The notes under the pieces: model-generated
Told to the model about the DNA's origin: nothing
The model's database searches: none
What the model saw: the letters and a program-made list of their open reading frames with translations, nothing else
Position numbers and translations under genes: made by a program
DNA from: Oryctolagus cuniculus
Taxonomy: Eukaryota; Chordata; Mammalia; Lagomorpha; Leporidae
Direction of reading: 5' to 3'
Assembly: GCF_964237555.1 (NCBI RefSeq)
Contig: NC_091432.1
Coordinates: 135,394,081-135,458,080 of the forward strand
DNA length: 64,000 nt
Shown: positions 56,897-64,000 of the stretch, piece after piece
How the letters are laid out: the number at the start of each line of letters is the position of its first letter
Position numbering within the stretch: position 1 is the first letter of the stretch

Positions 56897-57345
56897 AATA
56901 AGGTTGGAGTTTGTGGACTCAAGAGGCTTCCATAGCCTTGGCAGCTCATGACAAGAGCCTCCAGTGATCACTGATGTCATAAAAAAACAATGTCAATTGT
57001 TAAATCAACAATCAACAATCATTGTGCACTTGCTCCCCATGTAGGACCTCTGTCCTTAATGTGTTGTACTATGAGAATTAAGGGTAAAACCTGTCTTCAA
57101 ACAGTACTTTATACTTTGTGTATCTGTGTGGGTGCAAATTGTTGAAATCTTTACTTAGTATAGAATTGATCTTCTGTATATAAAGGTAATTAAAAATGAA
57201 TCTTAATGAAGAATGGGATTGGAGAGGGAGAAGGAGGTGGGATGGTTTGGGGGTGAGAGGGCAAGTATGGGGGAAGAACCGCTACCATCCAAAAGTTGCA
57301 CTTATGAAATTTGCATTCATTAAATAAAAGCTTTCCGTAAAAAAA
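56897..57345 (+). mobile_element. L1 3' UTR fragment (lagomorph type)
   Basis: Shares the same ordered 3' UTR landmarks as 4374-5041 ('gaggcttccatagccttgg', 'tgctccccatgtaggacctctg', 'gaaatctttacttagtatag', 'attaaataaaagc'). Contains a small duplication 'atcaacaatcaacaatc' near 57003. Confidence 0.88.
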
Positions 57346-57748
57346 GAAATTTATAAAAGACACCAAACTGCCTGTTTAAACAATGAATTGAGTGAAATCA
57401 CTAACATCAAAATACGTTAAATAGTAACAAATACAAAAATGCATTTCACTTAATATTGAGAGTAATCCCCTACTTTATACAAAGCACTGATTCGGCTCAT
57501 TATTAAATAAACCCAGTAGTATTTATGCTTTTAATACTACATAGATTTATTTATCTCTTAGCATACAATGTTTAACGCAAGAATAATTTGCTAAAAGAAA
57601 TAAAAAGGAGTAACTTGCTAAAAATGTTCTGAAATCCCCAATGCTGAACAGTGTATTTTTGGAAGATGTGTCAAATTAGGGAAAAAATGTGAAAGCACAA
57701 GGAGGTGATAGTTTCTGTAGAAGGGAATATGGAGTATGGAGTCTAAAG
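57346..57748. other. AT-rich unique sequence
   Basis: No repeat or gene recognised. Confidence 0.3.
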
Positions 57749-57760
57749 AGTACTTATCCT

Positions 57761-58088
57761 TGGCTGGTGCCGCGGCTCAATAGGCTAATCCTCCACCTGC
57801 GGCGCTGGCACACCTGGTTCTAGTTCCAGTTGGGGTGCCAGATTCTGTCCCGGTTGCCCCTCTTCCAGGCCAGCTCTCTGCTGTGGCCTGGGAAGGCAGT
57901 GGAGGATGGCCCAAGTGCTTGGGCCCTGCACCCCATGGGAGACCAGGAGAAGCACCTGGCTCCTGGCTAAGGATCAGCGCAGTGTGCTGGCCATAGCGTG
58001 GTGGCCATTGTTGGGTGAACCAACAGCAAAGGAAGACCTTTCTCTCTGTCCACTCTGCCTGTCAAAAAAAAAAAAAAAAAAAAAAAAA
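57761..58088 (+). repeat. Young CSINE with 12-bp TSD and long A tail
   Basis: TSD 'agtacttatcct' at 57749-57760 and 58089-58100, perfect. About 27 uninterrupted A. Confidence 0.98.
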
Positions 58089-58100
58089 AGTACTTATCCT

Positions 58101-58642
58101 GCTGGGTGGAGAATTCTTAAGTGTTTGCTATTTTATTCTCCATACCTACAGACATAAATATTCTATCAGAGGTGTCTCAGAAACAACAACAAAAAAGCTG
58201 TTTAAAAATAAAATTAAAAAAAAGAAATGCCCACCTCACCCAACTAGAATGGACACCCAGAATTCAGTGGCTTATTTGGTTCCCTTTAGGCAGCCAGAAT
58301 TGCAACCGGGATGGAGCAAGGGGCTTCAGAATTCCCCTACACCGTGTCCACTGCATCAGCTGTTTTCCATGACCTCCTGCTAAAACATGAATTAAAGTGT
58401 TTACATGCCGGGGATTCAGTGGATAGGCAATTCCAACACACTGCAACAGCACATTCTTTTCCCAACGGTTTTCTTTCTGTTTCTCCCTTATCAGAATGTC
58501 AGGTAGAACTAACACTCCCTAGTGTTAATTTCTAATTTTCACTTTATGAAGCCCTTTGAATTGCTGAGGCCAAAAGCAAATGTAGGTCATGACTGCACAG
58601 GAGAAAAATGCTATTTCATGTCACTTACATTCTGAGAAGAGG
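58101..58642. other. Unique sequence
   Basis: No recognised repeat or gene. Confidence 0.3.
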
Positions 58643-58877
58643 GGTGGGCCTTTGGCAAGGCAGTTATGATACCCACGTCCCGTATTACATGCTTGGCTTT
58701 GAGTCCTAACTCTGCACCCTCCGAAGTAGTGCTGATATATTACAAACAGTAGTGCTCAAAGAATCGGGTTCATGACACCCACATAGTATAACCTGAATTG
58801 TGTTCCTGGCTCCCAGCTTCAGCCTGGCCTAGCTTGAGCTCTAGTGGGCAACTGGGGGGGTGAACCAGCATTAGAAG

Positions 58878-58911
<34 letters not shown>

Positions 58912-58955
58912 CTCTCTCTCTCTTTCCTCTTGCTTGCTAAACAAAAAAAAGAAAT
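58643..58955 (+). repeat. Old CSINE with TG microsatellite
   Basis: Older-subfamily copy ('ggcaaggcagttatgatacccacg', 'ccagcttcagcctggcctagc'). A (TG)n run at about 58881-58908 sits in its 3' part. Confidence 0.8.
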
Positions 58956-59423
58956 TAAAGAAAAACTTTTGGGTAGCTTAAATCAATCATTTGACAAGTT
59001 TGTAATAAGCACCTATAAATAATTGGAAGATACACATCAAAGAGAGAAAGATTCTGGACATGGTAAATTTGGTGCTATGCACATTATCTTCAGTAATGTA
59101 TCAGAAAAGGGAGAAGTCACTAGTGTCAGATTTCCAAAGGTTGGATAGAGGATAAGATGGGTGAATGGGGTGACATTTGTGCAAGGAGTCATTGGTAAGA
59201 CATTAAAGTTTGCCCAATGAACAAGCCAGTTTTTACAAATGTCTATTTCTCACATGTCACAAATTGATCCCTGTTGACTGGCCTACTAGACATGAGGATG
59301 GACTGTGGGTCCTTTTGTGCACCATGGATGGCTTCCATTTGTACCCTGATGGTCTCTGTCCATTCTTGGTCCTAGAATTGTCAATTGTTCCTTCCTGGTG
59401 CTTTGCAGCATGGCTCATAAGAG
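58956..59423. other. Unique sequence
   Basis: No repeat or gene recognised. Confidence 0.3.
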
Positions 59424-59754
59424 AGGTGCTGCGGCTCAATAGGCTAATTCTCCGCCTGCAGCGCTGGCACACCGGGTTCTAGTCCTGTTCGGGGCGCCGG
59501 ATTCTGTCCTGGTTGCCCCTCTTCCAGGCCAGCTCTCTGCTGTGGCCAGGGAGTGCAGTGGAGGATGGCCCAGGTGCTTGGGGCCTGCACCCCATGGGAG
59601 ACCAGGAGAAGCACCTGGCTCCTGGCTTCGGATCAGTGCAGCGCACCAGGCGCGGCGGCCATTGGAGGGTGAACCAACGGCAAAGGAAGACCTTTCTCTC
59701 TGTCTCTCTCTCTCACTGTCCACTCTGCCTGTCCAAAAAAAAAAAAAAAAAAAA
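59424..59754 (+). repeat. Young CSINE, slightly 5'-truncated
   Basis: Begins 'aggtgctgcggctcaatagg', lacking the first bases of the head. 20-A tail (59735-59754). No clear TSD. Confidence 0.95.
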
Positions 59755-60224
59755 GTAGGAGAAGCCATTACCCATTCATCAGAGGCAAATAACATGGCAG
59801 TGTCTCCACGTTTGCACTGCCCACCTTAGCTTTCTCAAAGATGAAATATCAAGATGGCGGAAAGATGATAGAGAGATAAAACCATGCCAGACATCAGCAA
59901 CGCTCAGCTGTATCTGTGACGGTGATTCACAGCCTGTGTTTGTTCAGATTGTTGAGTGGCAGAGCCATAGTTGAATCACTCCTGGCTATACAGCAATCAT
60001 GGAAGATAAACTACCGTGTTAGAAAAATAATGTAAGATAACAACTTTATTGCCAAATTAAAAAATGACAATATGAACCCTTTGATAAATTTCACTGTTGA
60101 CAATTCAATTTGGCAGTCCACATTTTGTTTTATTTAAAATGATGCAAAAGCAAAAGTCCTCAGCTTATTTGGAAACTGTTAAGCTGCTTTCTTTCCTTGT
60201 TTGTTTAGATAAGGTCTAACCCTA
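59755..60224. other. Unique sequence with an L1-5'-end-like motif
   Basis: 'caagatggcggaaag' at about 59852 resembles the YY1-bearing start of L1 5' UTRs on the + strand. The following bases are not clearly L1. Confidence 0.3.
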
Positions 60225-60440
60225 AAGCAGGATTTTCCAGCCTCGACACTGTGGACATTTCGAGTCTGATAATTCTGGGTTGTGGGAGCTGTCTTAGGCA
60301 TTGCATCAGCTAGCACTCCTGGCTTTTACCCACCAGAGGCCAATAACATACTCAAGTCCTGTTGTGAGAATTAAAAAAGTCCCCAGATCTCAAACATCCC
60401 CTATGGGGGCAAAATCACCCCAACTGGGAACCAGTGCCCA
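60225..60440. mobile_element. MER5A-like hAT-Charlie MITE
   Basis: 'cagcctcgacactgtggacattt', 'ctgataattctgggttgtggg', 'tttacccaccagaggcc', 'catcccctatgggggcaaaatcacccc' and 'actgggaaccagtg' follow MER5A end to end, in the reverse of the usual consensus orientation. Confidence 0.82.
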
Positions 60441-61167
60441 AGAGAGACATCCCGGTATGACAACCAGGTGGACTCTGCCCCAGGCACCTTACTCATGGGA
60501 CAGCAACAGGTTGACCACCTGTCACCACCTCTCACATTCCATAAAATAGCCTTCATTTCAGCCATCTATCAACATGAAGAATGTGTCCTGTTTGTTGTGT
60601 GAGTTTATGTCTGTACCTATGTCCACAGGTGCTGAGCAAAACGAATTTCCTCCATGGGAGATTTTCATCAACTAATCCCTCTCACCTCTCAGCATGTCTG
60701 CCTTGCAGGAAAGACTCCACGAGAAGAAGCCCATTCTTCATCATCCAGGCGGGCTTTGATTGTAGGAGGGCTCCCTGGTCTCTTGGATTCGTAGTTAACC
60801 ACCAAACCTTGGTGACATCTGAACAAGGTGAATTGGAGGAGTCCCATCCTTCTGCTGGCACGGATGTTGTGATGCAGTGTGATGGAGCCACTGGAAGACA
60901 GAACCTCACCCCAAGGTGGAGAGAGATGGTCTGGATGTTGCTTTCTTTTGGGTACAGCGTTAGTGTGGGTCATGAATATTGGGAATCAGATATAAGATGT
61001 CATGCTCTGGGAGCTCAGAGGACCCCATTCTAGCTCCTGGGAAATTTGGTATGAATTTCTCATTAGCTATAGAAGAAAATAATATCAATGAGTTATGTAT
61101 TCACATCCACCATGTACTAAAGCTTTGAAGAACCATCTGGTTCCCTACATATATAGTTAGGGATATG
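60441..61167. other. Unique sequence
   Basis: Two acceptor-like strings ('ctatgtccacag' near 60629, 'tgtctgccttgcag' near 60709) occur but no exon pairs with them. The + frame 60581-61033 (150 codons) has no known domain. Confidence 0.3.
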
Positions 61168-61490
61168 CTGCAAGCAACAGAAATCAAAAGAGTTTCAACC
61201 ATAAGGGAGTTTTTTGGCTCATGCAGTTGTCAGGTGCAGAGGTAGGGTGGCAGGGCTGTGGCTGGGCATCTGTGATTTTCTTAGTCCTGCCTTCTTCTAG
61301 CAACGGCATCTTCTCAAGCTAGTAGCCAAACCTTTGTCATTGGTTCCTGGGGTCACGTGTTTCCTCACCCATGGCTTCAGTGGGATGAGGTCAAGTGATG
61401 GTATGCTCTGATGTGCCCAGTCCTGCCTGGGTGCCTGAGCCTCCATCAGTCACCGTGGTTGGCGGGAAGAGGTTAGGCAGAACCATTTCA
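61168..61490 (+). repeat. Old mammalian interspersed repeat, family unresolved
   Basis: 'aagcaacagaaatcaaaagag', 'gagttttttggctcatgcagttg', 'cctggggtcacgtg' and 'gcccagtcctgcctggg' appear in an order I associate with a widespread old mammalian repeat, but I cannot name it safely. Confidence 0.4.
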
Positions 61491-62500
61491 GTCCAAACTT
61501 AGGAGCGAGGGTGGGGACAGTCCTTCCCAGATCATCCATCTGGGAGGTGGACAAAGTGCTGGTGAATCGGCCGTGATATGCCAAGGACTCCAGGGGTTGA
61601 AAGAACAGTAGCCCATGGGGGTGTGTCAGTTTAATGTGAATTAAATGACCCACTATTCTGGGGGTCAAAACCCTGCAACAATTTCTGGAACTATTGGCCA
61701 AGGGGCTGTCCTGGAGCTTGAAGCAAAGGTTGCAGCAGCCCAGGCCAGATGGCATGTCATTGCTTGTCCTCACACCCCTTCTTCACCCTTCTCCCACTCT
61801 GCTCTATTCTGGGGGACCAGCATTCACAGGCTGCATTTCCCAGGCTCTTACATCAGTTGGCCATTTGGGGGCACTGTCAGAAGTCTGGTACCCCAAGCTG
61901 TATCTCCAGGGGTGCAGTTTATGGCTCCAAAATTCTCCCTATGTATGTTTGCAAAATCCTCCCCATGTCCCTGGCCTGTGGGCCCGGGACCACTTCCTCT
62001 TCCCATTGTCTGTCCAGTGGTGACAGCTCCCTGTGCTTGTCTGTCATTCTCTGGACTGCTCAGTCATCTCCCATTCGGCTTCTCACTCCTCCATTCACAT
62101 GTACCCCTCTGCCTCACCCCCTCCATGTGCATTACCAACTCCCAGCATGAACTACCTCTGGTTTAAACACTGAGAGGGACACCTCTTTGCCCTGTTGTTT
62201 CTAACCTAAGTCTTCACTTTTCCCCCCAGCTTTGTGTGGCCTGGAGTAGCAAGCGTTCTATGTTGAACCCAAACTCAGCTGAGATCTCCAGGGTGTTCCT
62301 GACCCAATCCCAGTCCTCACTGAGCAGTTCTCTGTCTGAAATTAAGATAGGTCTGCTTTAGTCATTGCTCCCATCTCTGGAGCCAGGGGTTGGGGGGGCG
62401 GCATCCCCGGGGAGGAGGCATTGTGATTGTCAATAGCAGTAATGACAACTGATGGGACGTTTAGGTCTGATTTACAAGGAATGCTGGATTCGCATTAGTG
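61491..62500. other. Unique sequence
   Basis: No recognised repeat. Overlapping + frames of 109-173 codons at 61645-62166 are pyrimidine-rich translations without a domain. Confidence 0.3.
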
Positions 62501-62519
62501 TGGTGGGTTTAAAATAACA

Positions 62520-63200
62520 TCCATGCATTAGGAGATATTCAGATTTAATGGGAAAATAATGACTGCCTTAAATCAGATTTTATTGTTATGGAGGGTTTTA
62601 ATTTGGCAGGACCACTTTCCTTGTGTGATCTACAAAGGGTTCGATGGAGGAAGGCGGGGCCTTCCTGCTGGTTCTTGACCCATATGCATTCTGCACTCAC
62701 CCAGAAATGACTGCACCTTTGAAACAGGTTAACCTTCTTATGTCTTTTTCTTCCCCCTTGTAACATGGTTTTCACTTGAAAAACCTCGCAGATTAATTTA
62801 AAAGTAATAAAAATTAAACAGAAGTCATTGTTCTTCCTAGCCTTATGAAATGGAGTTTCCATCGTGGGTTTTTTTAAAAAGAGGAAATGCATCATTAAAG
62901 TCGTTGCATTATTTATCAGGGAAGCTAATGAAATCATAACTACAGTAACTGATGCACACGGCCCAGTGCTTGTTTGAAACACTGCCTATAAAACCCGGTT
63001 AATCACCATGGGACCAGTGCTTTTTATACCTCCTCTCATGAAACCAAAACCATTGCAGGATTTGTATAAGGGCTTCGAAACTCTTGACTCTCATCAAAGT
63101 TCTTACAGTCCCGGTTACTGGCTGTTGATGAAATTTGGTCAAGCATTTGCTAACACGGGCAGGACTGATGACAGATTTTCATAGGATTTCAGAAGATTTT
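62520..63200. promoter_or_regulatory. Strong candidate conserved noncoding element
   Basis: Repeat-free text dense in developmental-type motifs: 'ttattgtta' (SOX-like, 62580), 'agattaatttaaaag' (62791), 'aatgcatcattaaag' (POU/homeodomain-like, 62886), 'gcattatttatc' (62907), 'ggttaatcacc' (62998) and 'catcaaagttc' (TCF/LEF-like, 63095). No continuous coding frame with protein character. The function is inferred from appearance only. Confidence 0.45.
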
Positions 63201-64000
63201 TAGAAGACTGCCTCCTGTCTTAACTATCTTAACACTGTCTTTGGTTGCAATGGTACCTGTTAGTTGATTAATCTTTGCACCTGCCTGCATCAGCTGTTTT
63301 CACAGAGATAAAGACTGTAATAGTCCAGATGGAAGAATCCATGACAAATACGTAGGGCAGCATGCAATTTTCCACAGGAGGAAGTTGGAGCCAAGGAGGC
63401 AAGGGACTTGCTGAGAGGAGGGTGAAGTCCCAGATCCTGCCTGGCCACTTCATAGCTCCCTCGTGGAAGCTTAGCATACTGTGGGACCTGGGTTTGCAGG
63501 TTCTGAAGAGGTTGGGAGTTCCAGGGCTGAAAGACAATTAGATTCTTGAGTTGTTCCAGGGTCTGACGTGCTCCTGGGACAGCTGCAAATCCATCCTTTG
63601 TGCATCCTGTGGCCACACCCCATTGCATCCATGGTCCCTGCTGATCCGTGTGCCAGCATCTCTGGTTTCCTCCCTCTCTGACTCATCCTCTTTTCCCCCA
63701 ACACCTCCTTGCATTGAAGAGCATGTGACCTGACGGGTGGACTTTGATGGACACACCAGAGACCCTGCGAAGAGTTCTGAGGCAAGTGCTGGTGGGCTCT
63801 GTAGCACCCCCTGAGGCCATCTGGTGGTCATGGCTGAGGTACAAGCTCGGGCCTTGATGTTCTCCAGCTAACGTGACTGGTGGCCTTACAGAGACAAGGT
63901 CAGGACATTGACATTCACTGTTCCAGCTGACAGGACCTGAATAATAGGCTAAAATGCACCCAATCCTCTATAGCCTCTTTGCCTTTTTCTAGTTCATTTA
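63201..64000. other. Unique sequence to window end
   Basis: No repeat or gene recognised. Minus frames of 89-112 codons around 63270-63830 overlap one another in different frames and lack domains. Confidence 0.3.

Noticed and set aside
60581..61033. Exon suggested by acceptor-like 'tgccttgcag' and 150-codon frame
   Set aside because: No matching donor, no domain, and such acceptor strings occur by chance at this density.
61645..62166. 173-codon plus frame and two overlapping frames
   Set aside because: Three overlapping frames in pyrimidine-rich sequence, none with a known domain or splice context.
1..64000. CRISPR array or phage/bacterial cassette
   Set aside because: Recurring units are interspersed SINEs in both orientations with TSDs and A tails, not regularly spaced repeats. 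No operon, ribosome-binding site or dense coding is present.

Overview
The window looks like lagomorph nuclear DNA, most likely rabbit or hare. The main evidence is about 50 copies of the C-repeat (CSINE), a tRNA-derived SINE specific to lagomorphs, in several age classes. It also holds L1 fragments whose 3' ends match the lagomorph L1 type, and older mammalian repeats (MIR, L2, hAT-Charlie MITEs, a mariner-type MITE, a MaLR LTR). I find no protein-coding gene I can support. The long open frames fall on repeats, on antisense CT tracts, or on unique sequence without recognisable protein features. No rRNA, tRNA gene, CRISPR array, operon or bacterial feature is present.

Layout. 1-7.3 kb: old and young SINEs, an L1 3' UTR fragment (4374-5041), and a 115-bp mariner-like palindromic MITE (6930-7044). 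7.3-18.05 kb: a mosaic of antisense L1 sequence carrying eight SINEs. It ends on the right in an L1 5' end with a YY1-type motif, and its left part is out of order, as if L1 pieces had inserted or been rearranged. 18-21.5 kb: SINE cluster plus a TG/TA microsatellite. 21.5-24.9 kb: largely repeat-free unique DNA with an element that looks like a conserved noncoding sequence. 25-33 kb: SINEs, a MaLR (MST-type) LTR at 27.1-27.5 kb, and a MER33-like MITE at 30.6 kb. 33-42 kb: mostly unique DNA, a MIR broken by an L1 tail, a MIR broken by a hAT MITE, a long TTCC microsatellite, and a modest CpG-rich patch near 41 kb. 42.3-45.2 kb and 52.8-57.3 kb: sense-strand L1 ORF2/3' UTR remains broken up by SINEs and by a younger L1 tail. 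45-52.5 kb: unique DNA, SINEs, an antisense L1 remnant, an L1 ORF1-like remnant and a possible LTR at about 52.1-52.5 kb. 57-64 kb: SINEs, a MER5A-like MITE and, at 62.5-63.2 kb, the best candidate for a conserved regulatory element.

The parts do not form a pathway. The window reads as a gene-poor intergenic or intronic block built up by repeated retrotransposition. Nesting and target-site duplications (TSDs) give a relative order: MIR/L2 and DNA transposons first, then old L1s, older CSINEs, and finally the young CSINE subfamily. That young subfamily has the head 'cggctcactaggctaatcc' and the tail 'ctgcctgtc' plus pure poly(A). I saw no undescribed biological system. The most useful observations are the two candidate conserved noncoding elements, the strand switch of SINE orientation near 33-35 kb, the L1 mosaic, and the possible unclassified LTR.
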